A program made the position numbers and the translations under genes. Under the pieces are notes generated by a model that was given only the letters and a program-made list of their open reading frames with translations, ran no database searches and was not told where the DNA came from. A stretch of DNA of 64,000 bases, from the NCBI RefSeq assembly GCF_014653785.1, contig NZ_BNAS01000006.1, positions 186,001-250,000 of the forward strand. Reading direction: 5' to 3'. This stretch comes from Promicromonospora soli. GTDB taxonomy: Bacteria > Actinomycetota > Actinomycetes > Actinomycetales > Cellulomonadaceae. This document shows positions 18,459 through 26,743 of the stretch, one piece after another; positions within the stretch are counted from its first letter, which is position 1, and every line of letters starts with the position of its first letter.

Positions 18459-21400
18459 TGGACGTCTTCGACCTGGCCGGGCCGCTGCCGCGGGGCACTG
18501 CGCTGCTGGAGGCGAGCGCGGGCACCGGGAAGACCTTCGCGATCGGCGCGCTCGTGACCCGGTACGTCGCCGAGGGCGTCGTACCGCTCGACCAGATGCT
18601 GGTGGTGACCTTTGGCCGCGCCGCGACCCAGGAGCTGCGCGACCGGGTGCGCGGCGCCCTGCTGCGGGCCGAGCGCACGTTCGCCGCCGCCCTCGCGGGC
18701 CGCGACACCGGCGGGGTGGACGCCGTCCTGGCGGCGCTGCTCGACGTCGACGACGCCGAGCGGGCCGCGCGGCACCGGCGGCTCGCCGACGCCCTGGCGT
18801 CGTTCGACCACGCCACGATCGCGACGATCCACCAGTTCTGCCAGCTCGTGCTGCGCTCGCTCGGCGTCGCCGGGGACACCGAGCCCGGTGCCGAGCTGGT
18901 CGAGTCCCTGGCCGAGCTCACCGTCGAGGTGGTCGACGACCTGTACCTGCGCCGGTACGGCAGCGCCCCCGAGCCGCCGCCCTTCGACCGTGCGTGCGCC
19001 CTCAGGGTCGCCGTCGCCGCCGTCGAGGACCCGCGCGCCGCGCTCGCCGACGCCGACCCGGCCGACGCCGTCGGCTCGGCGCGCGTCTCCTTCGCCCGCG
19101 AGGTGCGCGCCGAGATGGAGCGGCGCAAGCGGCGCCTCGGGATCCTGTCCTACGACGACCTGCTCGCGCGGCTCGCCGACGCGCTCGACCCGGTGTCGGC
19201 CGAGGGCAGTACCGCCGTCGGCGCGCGCATGCGCGAACGCTGGTCGGTAGTGCTGGTCGACGAGTTCCAGGACACCGACCCCGTGCAGTGGCAGGTGCTG
19301 GAGCGGGCCTTCGGCCCTGTGCAGACACAAACACAGACGCAGGCGCAGTCGCAGGCCGTGGCCATGGTGCTGGTCGGTGACCCCAAGCAGGCCATCTACG
19401 CCTTCCGCGGCGGCGACGTCGTCGCCTACCTCGACGCCGCCCGGGGCGCCGCCACGCGGGCGACGCTCGGCAGCAACTGGCGCTCGGACGCGCCGCTGGT
19501 CGACGCGCTCGGGGTGCTGCTGACGGGCGCCGCCCTCGGCCACGAGGAGATCGTGGTGCACCCCGTGACGGCCGAGGGCGGGGCCAGCCGGCTGGCCGGC
19601 GCGCCGCACCCCGCGCCGTTCCGGCTGCGGCAGGTGCTGCGCGACGGCATGTCCCTGTACAAGGGCGTCATCAAGGCCGGCCCGGCACGCGAGCACGTCG
19701 CCGCGGACCTTGCCGCCGACGTCGCGGGGCTGCTCGCCTCGGGCGCGACGTGGGACGGGCGGCCGCTGGTGGCGGGCGACGTCGCCGTCCTCGTCTCGGC
19801 GCGGGCGCACGGCCGCCTCGTGCAGGACGCGCTCGCCGAGCGCGGCGTCGCAGCGGTGATGGTCGGCGGCGACGTGTTCGAGACGCCCGCCGCGGACGAA
19901 TGGCTGACGCTGCTGGAGGCGCTGGAGTCCCCGCACCGCTCGGGCCTGGTGCGCGCCGCCGCCCTGACGTGCTTCCTCGGCCGTACGGCCGCCGACCTCG
20001 ACGCCGGCGGCGAGGACCTGACCGCACGTGACGCGGACACCCTGCACCGCTGGGCGCTCCTGGTGCGCCACCGGGGCGTGGCCGCTCTGCTGGAGGCCGC
20101 CGAGGAGCGTGGCCTCAGCGGTCGCGTGCTCGCCCAGGCGGAGGGCGAGCGGCTGCTGACCGACGTCCGCCACCTGGGGCAGCTGCTGCACGAGGTGAGC
20201 GTGGCCGAGTCGCTCGGCCTGACAGCCCTCCTGGCGTGGTTCCGCGACGAGCGGCGGCGGACGGGCACGGCCGAGCGGCCGCGCCGCCTGGACTCCGATG
20301 CCGCGGCCGTGCAGATCGTCACCGTGCATGGGAGCAAGGGGCTGCAGTATCCCGTGGTGTACCTGCCCTTCGGCTACGACAACTACTCGCGCCAGGTCGA
20401 GATCGCGCTGTACCACGACGAGCGCGGCGTGCGGACGGTCGACGTCTCCGGCTCCGGCGCGCACTGGGCCGCCCACGGCGCCGCGCACCGCGCCGAAGAG
20501 GACGGCGAGGAGCTGCGCAAGCTCTACGTGGCCCTGACCCGCGCGCAGTCGCAGGTCGTGGCGTGGTGGGCGCCGACGTCGAGCACCCCGACCAGCGGCC
20601 TGCACCGCCTCGTGTTCGGCCGCGTGCCCGGCACGCGGGAGGTACCCGGGAAGCAGCCGGTCAAGGACGACGCCTACGCCACCGACGTGCTGCACAAGCT
20701 TCAGGCGCTGGGCGGCCCCGCGGCCGAGCTCGCGGTGCCCGCCGCCGCGTCCGCACCCGCGCCGGCAGACCGGCACGCGCCGTTCGAGGCACGGGCCTTC
20801 CACCGTGCGGTCGACACCGCGTGGCGGCGCACCTCGTACAGCGGCCTCATCGCGGCCGGCGGCGACGGCGCCGGAGTGGGTAGCGAGCCCGAGGCTGCGG
20901 GCAAGGACGACGAGCTGGACGCACCCGAGGCCGACGTCGCCGAGCCCGTCTTGCGCGACGCCGGCCAGGTCTCGCCGATGGCCGACCTGCCCATGGGCGC
21001 CGCCTTCGGGTCTCTGGTCCACGCCGTGCTGGAGGACGCGGACCCGTTCGCGCCGGACCTGCGCGCCGAGCTGCTGGGGCACGTCACCGAGCAGCTGCGC
21101 TGGTGGCCGGTGCAGGCCGACCCGGTGGCGCTCGCCGAGGGGCTCGTGCCGCTGCACAGCACGCCGCTCGGCCCGCTGGCCGGTGGCCTGACGCTCGGCG
21201 AGATCGGGCTGCGGGACCGGCTGCGCGAGCTGACGTTCGAGCTGCCGCTGACCGGCGGGGACCTCGGCCGGGCCGGCCGGTCGGACGCGCGGCTGGGCGA
21301 CCTGGCCCCGCTGCTGCGCGCACACCTGCCCGCCGACGACCCGCTCACCGCCTACGCCGACCGCCTCGAGCGGCCGGCCCTGGGGAACCAGGCGCTGCGC

Positions 21401-21790
21401 GGCTACCTCACCGGCTCGATCGACGTCGTCCTGCGGCTGCCGTCCGGGCGATTCCTCGTCGTCGACTACAAGACGAACTTCCTGGGCCCCGCCGTCGCCG
21501 ACTACTCGAGGCCCCGCATGGCCGAGGCGATGCTGCACTCGCACTATCCGCTGCAGGCGCTGCTGTACGGCGCGGTGCTGCACCGCTACCTGCGCTGGCG
21601 GCTGCCCGGCTACGACCCGGACACCCACCTGGGCGGGGTGCTCTACCTGTTCGTGCGCGGCATGGCCGGGCCCGACACCCCCGACGCGGACGGCAGCCCA
21701 GCGGGCGTGTTCTCGTGGCGGCCGCCGGCGCGGCTCCTGGTCGCGCTGTCGGACCTGCTCGACGGCGCCGCCGGGCAGGAGGCCGCATGA
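18458..21790 (+). CDS. recB: Exodeoxyribonuclease V beta subunit RecB (helicase-nuclease)
   Basis: The 1110-residue protein is a UvrD-type 3'-5' helicase with a C-terminal nuclease. Walker A is LEASAGTGKTFAIGAL; motif II is VLVDEFQDTDPVQW; motif III is VLVGDPKQAIYAFRGGD; motif V is VTVHGSKGLQYPVVYLP; motif VI is LYVALTRAQSQVVAWW. The nuclease active site shows Asp989 in SIDVVL and Asp1003 with Lys1005 in VVDYKTN. A short Gln/Thr-rich repeat (VQTQTQTQAQSQ, about residues 288-299) is inserted between motifs II and III, and an acidic linker precedes the nuclease domain. Overlaps with recC (1 base) and recD (4 bases) ensure equal synthesis of the three subunits. Confidence 0.95.
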   Translation: MDVFDLAGPLPRGTALLEASAGTGKTFAIGALVTRYVAEGVVPLDQMLVVTFGRAATQELRDRVRGALLRAERTFAAALAGRDTGGVDAVLAALLDVDDAERAARHRRLADALASFDHATIATIHQFCQLVLRSLGVAGDTEPGAELVESLAELTVEVVDDLYLRRYGSAPEPPPFDRACALRVAVAAVEDPRAALADADPADAVGSARVSFAREVRAEMERRKRRLGILSYDDLLARLADALDPVSAEGSTAVGARMRERWSVVLVDEFQDTDPVQWQVLERAFGPVQTQTQTQAQSQAVAMVLVGDPKQAIYAFRGGDVVAYLDAARGAATRATLGSNWRSDAPLVDALGVLLTGAALGHEEIVVHPVTAEGGASRLAGAPHPAPFRLRQVLRDGMSLYKGVIKAGPAREHVAADLAADVAGLLASGATWDGRPLVAGDVAVLVSARAHGRLVQDALAERGVAAVMVGGDVFETPAADEWLTLLEALESPHRSGLVRAAALTCFLGRTAADLDAGGEDLTARDADTLHRWALLVRHRGVAALLEAAEERGLSGRVLAQAEGERLLTDVRHLGQLLHEVSVAESLGLTALLAWFRDERRRTGTAERPRRLDSDAAAVQIVTVHGSKGLQYPVVYLPFGYDNYSRQVEIALYHDERGVRTVDVSGSGAHWAAHGAAHRAEEDGEELRKLYVALTRAQSQVVAWWAPTSSTPTSGLHRLVFGRVPGTREVPGKQPVKDDAYATDVLHKLQALGGPAAELAVPAAASAPAPADRHAPFEARAFHRAVDTAWRRTSYSGLIAAGGDGAGVGSEPEAAGKDDELDAPEADVAEPVLRDAGQVSPMADLPMGAAFGSLVHAVLEDADPFAPDLRAELLGHVTEQLRWWPVQADPVALAEGLVPLHSTPLGPLAGGLTLGEIGLRDRLRELTFELPLTGGDLGRAGRSDARLGDLAPLLRAHLPADDPLTAYADRLERPALGNQALRGYLTGSIDVVLRLPSGRFLVVDYKTNFLGPAVADYSRPRMAEAMLHSHYPLQALLYGAVLHRYLRWRLPGYDPDTHLGGVLYLFVRGMAGPDTPDADGSPAGVFSWRPPARLLVALSDLLDGAAGQEAA

Positions 21791-23619
21791 TCCCGGCGAT
21801 CGAGCGCTGGACCGTCGACGACCCGCACGACGCCCGCCGGGCGCTGGGCGCGACAGGCCTGCTGCGCACCTTCAACGACGCCGGGGTGCTCACCGCCGCC
21901 GACGTGCACGTCGCGCGCCGCACGGCCGGCATCGTGGGGGAGGACGACGAGACCGTCCAGCTCGCCGTCGCGCTCGCGGTGCGGGCGGTGCGGCAGGGGT
22001 CGGTCTGCGTGGACCTGGGCGCGTTCGGCGACGGCGGGGCCTCGGCCGGTGCCGGGACGGGGGCCGGGGCCGGAGAGGCGTCCCTGCCGTGGCCGGCGAC
22101 AGAGGGCTGGCTCGACCGGGTAGCGGCCAGCCCGCTGGCCGAGCGGTCGGTGGTCCGGGCCGACCTCGGTCTGCTCTACCTCGACCGGTACTGGCGCGAG
22201 GAGCGGCAGGTACGCGACGACCTCGTCGCGCGGCTGGCGGCGCCCGCCCCGGCGGTCGACGCGGCCCTGCTCGAGGCGAGCGCCGCGCGGCTGTTCCCCG
22301 GCGACGCGTACGCCGAGCAGCGGGTGGCGGCGCTGTCCACCGCGCACCGCCTCACCACAGTGCTCACCGGTGGTCCCGGGCGCGGCAAGACGACGACGGT
22401 GGCCGGCCTCCTCGCACTGCTGGCCGAGCAGGCCGAGCACGCCGGCGGGCGGCGCCTCCGCATAGCGCTCGCCGCGCCGACCGGCAAGGCCGCCGCGCGT
22501 CTGCAGGAGGCGGTGGCGGGGGCGCTCGCCGCCGTGCCGGAGGCCGGTCGGCCCCAGTTCACCGCCGCCGACCGCCGCCGGCTCGCCGGGCTCCAGGCGG
22601 GCACGCTCCACCGGCTGCTGGGCTGGCGGCCCGGGTCGACCACCCGGTTCCGGCACGATCGTTCCAACCGCCTGCCCCACGACGTCGTCGTGGTCGACGA
22701 GACGTCGATGGTCTCGCTCACGCTCATGGCCCGGCTGCTGGAGGCGGTGCGCCCCGACGCGCGGCTCGTGCTCGTGGGCGACCCCGACCAGCTCGCGTCC
22801 GTCGAGGCCGGTGCCGTCCTCGCGGACCTGGTCACCGGGCTGGGGGAGCGCGACGGCGACGCCGTGGCGGCCCTGGTCACCGACCACCGGTCGGAGAGCG
22901 CGGCGATCACGCGGCTGGCCGCCGCGATCCAGGGCGGCGACCCGGACGCGGTGCTCGCCGCGCTCGCGGCGGGCGACGGCGCGGTGGAGCTCGTGCACCC
23001 CGACGACGCGGCCGGGCTGGACCGCCTCCACGACGAGCTGACGCGGCACGCCCTCGGCGTGCGCGCCCTGGCGCTGGCGGGCGACGCGGCCGGGGCGCTC
23101 GCCGCGGCCGAGCGTCACCGCTTGCTGTGCGCCCACCGCGAAGGCCCCTGGGGGGTGGCGCACTGGAACCGGCGGGTCGAGCGCCGGCTCGGGGAAGCCT
23201 CCGGTGCCTACCTCGGCGCCGCGGTCGGCGCCCAGTGGTACCCGGGGCGGCCTGTGCTCATCACCGCCAACGACTACGGCCTGGGGCTGTTCAACGGCGA
23301 CACGGGCGTGGTGGTCGCCGAGGGCGAGAACCTGCGCGCCCACATCAACGGCGGCGCGTCGTTCGCGGTCTCCCGGCTCGGCGACGTCGAGACGCTGCAC
23401 GCCATGACGGTGCACAAGAGCCAGGGCAGCCAGGCGGAGGCCGTGACGGTGCTGCTGCCGGACGAGACGTCGCCGCTCCTGACCCGCGAGCTGTTCTACA
23501 CAGCGGTCACGCGGGCACGGCGGCGCGTGCGGGTCGTCGGCAGCCCCGAAGCGGTGCGCGCGGCCGTGGGGCGGCGGGCACGCCGCGCGACGGGGCTCGC
23601 CGAGCGGCTGCGGAGCTAA
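21787..23619 (+). CDS. recD: Exodeoxyribonuclease V alpha subunit RecD (5'-3' helicase)
   Basis: The 610-residue protein is a superfamily 1B helicase. Walker A is LTGGPGRGKTTTV with Lys201; Walker B is VVVDETSMVS; motif III is LVGDPDQLASVEAG; the SH3-like insertion precedes HAMTVHKSQGSQ (motif V) and LFYTAVTRARRRV (motif VI). The N-terminal domain that docks on RecC is present, followed by a Gly/Ala-rich linker (residues about 79-98). The ATG at 21787 lies inside the recB stop (ATGA). RecD is the fast motor of RecBCD and is needed for its strong nuclease activity. The operon ends here; 168 bases to the next gene contain an iron box. Confidence 0.95.
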   Translation: MIPAIERWTVDDPHDARRALGATGLLRTFNDAGVLTAADVHVARRTAGIVGEDDETVQLAVALAVRAVRQGSVCVDLGAFGDGGASAGAGTGAGAGEASLPWPATEGWLDRVAASPLAERSVVRADLGLLYLDRYWREERQVRDDLVARLAAPAPAVDAALLEASAARLFPGDAYAEQRVAALSTAHRLTTVLTGGPGRGKTTTVAGLLALLAEQAEHAGGRRLRIALAAPTGKAAARLQEAVAGALAAVPEAGRPQFTAADRRRLAGLQAGTLHRLLGWRPGSTTRFRHDRSNRLPHDVVVVDETSMVSLTLMARLLEAVRPDARLVLVGDPDQLASVEAGAVLADLVTGLGERDGDAVAALVTDHRSESAAITRLAAAIQGGDPDAVLAALAAGDGAVELVHPDDAAGLDRLHDELTRHALGVRALALAGDAAGALAAAERHRLLCAHREGPWGVAHWNRRVERRLGEASGAYLGAAVGAQWYPGRPVLITANDYGLGLFNGDTGVVVAEGENLRAHINGGASFAVSRLGDVETLHAMTVHKSQGSQAEAVTVLLPDETSPLLTRELFYTAVTRARRRVRVVGSPEAVRAAVGRRARRATGLAERLRS

Positions 23620-23707
23620 GTTCTCCCCGCCGGACCCGGCCCGATAGTGACGGGCGCCACGAACCTCGTTTCACCCATGGCTTGACGAGGCCCGCCGAGC
23701 GATTAGG

Positions 23708-23726
23708 TTAGGTCAGGCAAACCTAA
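23708..23726. promoter_or_regulatory. IdeR/DtxR-type iron box upstream of the siderophore operon
   Basis: TTAGGTCAGGCAAACCTAA matches the 19-bp consensus TTAGGTTAGGCTAACCTAA at 17 of 19 positions. A further half-site, TTAGG, lies just upstream at 23703-23707, giving the extended sites seen when two dimers bind. It lies 60 bases before the desA start, so iron-loaded IdeR (DmdR) should repress the whole operon when iron is plentiful. Confidence 0.85.
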
Positions 23727-23786
23727 GTTCCACTGCGCCGTCCGGTCCGGGCGGCGTTCCTTTCGCCTGCTCGAGGAGCCTTCTCC

Positions 23787-25385
23787 ATGCCCTCACGTCT
23801 GCCCGCAGTGACGCAGCTTGTGACCGCCGCACCGCCGCCGGGTCCGAGCCACGACACGACCGCGCTGCTGCGCGGAGCCACCGCGAGCACCTATGCGGAC
23901 ACGGTCCGCGCGGTCGCCGACGACGTAGCCGCCCGGCTCGCGTCGGTGACCCAGCCGTTCTCGGGCGCGAGCCGCGGGGAGCTGCAGGACCTCGTGGACG
24001 CCGTCGACCTCGACGGCCCGCCGTCGGGCACACGGGAGGCGCTGCGGGAGGCGGGCGACCTGTACGCGAAGCACGCCATCTGGTTCCACGAGCCCACCTA
24101 CACGGCGCACCTGAACTGCCCGGTCGCGCTGCCCGCCGTGGGCGCGGAGACCATGCTGGCCGCCATCAACACCTCGGTCGACACCTACGACCAGTCCACG
24201 GTCGCCACCCTCATGGAGCGCCGCCTCGTCGAGTGGACCGCCGGCCGCATCGGGTTCGCGGTCGACGGCGCAGAGCGGGGCGTCGAGGCCGGCAGCGGGG
24301 CAGCCGACGGCATCTTCACCTCGGGCGGCACCCAGTCCAACTTCCAGGCCCTGTTCCTGGCGCGCGAGAAGGCGCGGCGCACCGGCACCCGCCTGGAGTC
24401 GATGCGCATCCTCGCCACGGACGTGAGCCACTTCAGCATCGCCAAGTCCGCACTGCTGCTCGGCCTGCCCGACGACGCCGTGGTCGCCGTGCGCACCGAC
24501 GCCGAGGGGCGGATGAGCCCCGACGCCCTGGCCGAGACGCTCGTCGACATCGAGCGCACCGGCGACACGGTGATCGCCGTCGTCGCGACGGCGGGCACCA
24601 CCGACCGAGGCTGCATCGACCCGCTCGGCCCGATCGCCGACCTGTGCGACGCCGTCGGCACCTGGCTGCACGTCGACGCCGCCTACGGGTGCGGGCTCCT
24701 GGTCAGCCCCACGCGCCGCCACCTGCTCGACGGCATCGAGCGGGCCCGCAGCGTCACCGTCGACTTCCACAAGTCGTTCTTCCAGCCCGTGTCGTCCAGC
24801 GCCCTGATCGTGCGCGAGCGGCAGGACCTCGCCCCCGTGGCCTGGCACGCGGACTACCTCAACCCCGAGGAGAACGCCGAGCCCAATCAAGTCGACAAGT
24901 CGCTGCAGACCACCCGCCGCTTCGACGCGCTCAAGCTGTGGGTCACGCTCCGCGCGCTCGGCGCGGACGGCGTCGGCGCGATGGTCGACGCCGTCTGCGA
25001 CCTGGCCGCCGCCGTGCACCACGACCTCGCGACGGACCGCGACTTCCGGGTGGTCGGCACCACCGACCTGTCCACCGTCCTGTTCCGCTACGAACCCGAG
25101 GGCCTCGACCCCGTACGCGCCGACGCCCTCGTGCCCCAGGTGCGGCGCGTGCTGTTCGACTCCGGCCGCGCTCTGGTCGCCAAGACCGTCATCGACGGCC
25201 GCCCCTGCCTCAAGCTGACGCTGCTCAACCCCGATGCCACGCTCGCCGACATCCGCGGCGTGCTCGAGCTCGTCCGCTCCGCCGCCCACGGCCTGCTCGC
25301 GGGAGAGGCGCTCACGGACACCGAGGAGCCGCCGTGCCGCGACGTGCACCCCCGGCTCGCGCGCGCCGAAGGAGAGACCCGATGA
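23787..25385 (+). CDS. desA: Siderophore biosynthesis PLP decarboxylase DesA-like (lysine to cadaverine)
   Basis: The 532-residue protein belongs to PLP group II decarboxylases. TSGGTQSNFQALFLAR holds the PLP phosphate, HVDAAYGCG the ring-contacting Asp, and VDFHKSFFQPVSSSAL the Schiff-base Lys329. In desferrioxamine loci the first enzyme, DesA, decarboxylates lysine to cadaverine; related enzymes act on diaminobutyrate or ornithine, so the diamine is inferred from the neighbours. It is the first gene after the iron box and overlaps desB by four bases. The size and the order desA-desB-desC-desD match Streptomyces loci, supporting a cadaverine-based hydroxamate siderophore made in the cytoplasm. 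Confidence 0.88.
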   Translation: MPSRLPAVTQLVTAAPPPGPSHDTTALLRGATASTYADTVRAVADDVAARLASVTQPFSGASRGELQDLVDAVDLDGPPSGTREALREAGDLYAKHAIWFHEPTYTAHLNCPVALPAVGAETMLAAINTSVDTYDQSTVATLMERRLVEWTAGRIGFAVDGAERGVEAGSGAADGIFTSGGTQSNFQALFLAREKARRTGTRLESMRILATDVSHFSIAKSALLLGLPDDAVVAVRTDAEGRMSPDALAETLVDIERTGDTVIAVVATAGTTDRGCIDPLGPIADLCDAVGTWLHVDAAYGCGLLVSPTRRHLLDGIERARSVTVDFHKSFFQPVSSSALIVRERQDLAPVAWHADYLNPEENAEPNQVDKSLQTTRRFDALKLWVTLRALGADGVGAMVDAVCDLAAAVHHDLATDRDFRVVGTTDLSTVLFRYEPEGLDPVRADALVPQVRRVLFDSGRALVAKTVIDGRPCLKLTLLNPDATLADIRGVLELVRSAAHGLLAGEALTDTEEPPCRDVHPRLARAEGETR

Positions 25386-26743
25386 AGACCTACGACCTGC
25401 TCGGCATCGGGATCGGCCCGTTCGACCTGGGCCTCGCGGCGCTCGCGGAGCCCCTGCACGACGTGGACGCCGTGTTCCTCGACCAGCGCGACGGCTTCGC
25501 CTGGCACCACGGCATGATGATCGACGGCGCGACCATCCAGGTCCCTTTCCTGGCCGACCTGGTGACGATGGCGGACCCGACGTCGCCCTACTCGTTCCTG
25601 GCGTGGCTCAAGGCGACCGGGCGGCTGTACCCGTTCTACATCCGCGAGTCGTTCTACCCGCTGCGTGCCGAGTACGACCAGTACTGCCGCTGGGTGGCGG
25701 AGCAGCTCCCGACGCTGCGGTGGGGGCGGCGAGTGACGAGCGTCGTGCGGGTCCCGGACCCCGCGACCGACGGCGCCTACCTGTTCGAGGTCACCGCACA
25801 GACCGCCCACGGCGTCGAGAAATACTGTGCCAAGCACCTTGTGCTGGGCACCGGCACCCAGCCGCGCCTGCCCGCGGCCCTGAGCGGCCTCGACGGCGCG
25901 GGCCCCGTGGTGCACACCAGCGAGTACCTGCCCAGCCGCGCGGCGCTGGTCGCGGGTGGCGCCGTCACCGTGGTCGGCAGCGGGCAGTCCGCCGCCGAGG
26001 TCTACCGCGACCTGCTGGACGGCTGCGGCACCGCGCCGGGGGAGCACCGGCTGGACTGGGTGACCCGCTCGCCACGGTTCTTCCCGATGGAGTACACGAA
26101 GCTGACGCTCGAGATGACGTCGCCCGAGTACACCGACCACTACGTGTCCCTGCCCATCGGGCAGCGCGACGTCCTGGGGCGCGAGCAGCGCAACCTCTAC
26201 AAGGGCATCAGCGGCGACCTCGTCGACGACATCTACGACACCCTGTACCGCAAGTCCGCCCTGGGCACCGAGGTGCCGACCACGCTCCTCTCGGACACAG
26301 AGGTCGTCGCCGCCCGGTTCGACGCCGACGGCGCGGCCGGGGCGGGCGAGTACGTCCTCACCCTCCGTCACGCCCAGCTCGGCACGACGGCGGAGCACCG
26401 CACCCGCGCGATAGTCGCCGCCACGGGCTACGCCGGCTCGGTGCCGGGGTTCCTGGCCCCAGGCCTGGTCAACCTCGACGAGCGGGGCCGGTACGCCGTC
26501 ACCCGCGACTACACCGTCGACGACGACCGGCGGATCCACGTCGTGGGCGGCGAGGAGCACACCCACGGCGTGACCGCGCCCGACCTCGGCTTCGGTGCCT
26601 GGCGCAACTCCGTGATCCTCGCGAACGTCACCGGCCGCGAGCCGTACGCGATCGAACGCCGGATCGCCTTCCAGCAGTTCGGCCTGCCCGACGCCGGCCG
26701 GCGGGCGATCCAGCGCGACAACGAGATGGAGGTCGCCCGGTGA
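25382..26743 (+). CDS. desB: Diamine N-hydroxylase DesB-like (FAD/NADPH monooxygenase)
   Basis: The 453-residue flavoprotein belongs to the lysine/ornithine N-monooxygenase family. GIGIGPFDLGLAAL near the N-terminus binds FAD, and VVGSGQSAAEVYRDLL from residue 197 binds NADPH. ATGYAGSVPGFL is the C-terminal FAD-contacting motif. DesB-type enzymes convert cadaverine to N-hydroxycadaverine, the first step towards the hydroxamate iron ligand. The ATG at 25382 lies in the desA stop and the gene overlaps the next (GTGA). Lysine or ornithine as substrate is possible, but a decarboxylase directly upstream favours the diamine. Confidence 0.9.
   Translation: MKTYDLLGIGIGPFDLGLAALAEPLHDVDAVFLDQRDGFAWHHGMMIDGATIQVPFLADLVTMADPTSPYSFLAWLKATGRLYPFYIRESFYPLRAEYDQYCRWVAEQLPTLRWGRRVTSVVRVPDPATDGAYLFEVTAQTAHGVEKYCAKHLVLGTGTQPRLPAALSGLDGAGPVVHTSEYLPSRAALVAGGAVTVVGSGQSAAEVYRDLLDGCGTAPGEHRLDWVTRSPRFFPMEYTKLTLEMTSPEYTDHYVSLPIGQRDVLGREQRNLYKGISGDLVDDIYDTLYRKSALGTEVPTTLLSDTEVVAARFDADGAAGAGEYVLTLRHAQLGTTAEHRTRAIVAATGYAGSVPGFLAPGLVNLDERGRYAVTRDYTVDDDRRIHVVGGEEHTHGVTAPDLGFGAWRNSVILANVTGREPYAIERRIAFQQFGLPDAGRRAIQRDNEMEVAR

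Noticed and set aside
18257-21628. 1123-codon minus-strand open frame opposite recB
   Set aside because: Same reason: low-complexity composition typical of the complement of GC-rich genes, while recB has all helicase and nuclease motifs.
23620-23786. Terminator for recBCD
   Set aside because: No convincing stem-loop follows the recD stop; only short GC-rich pairings without a defined loop.
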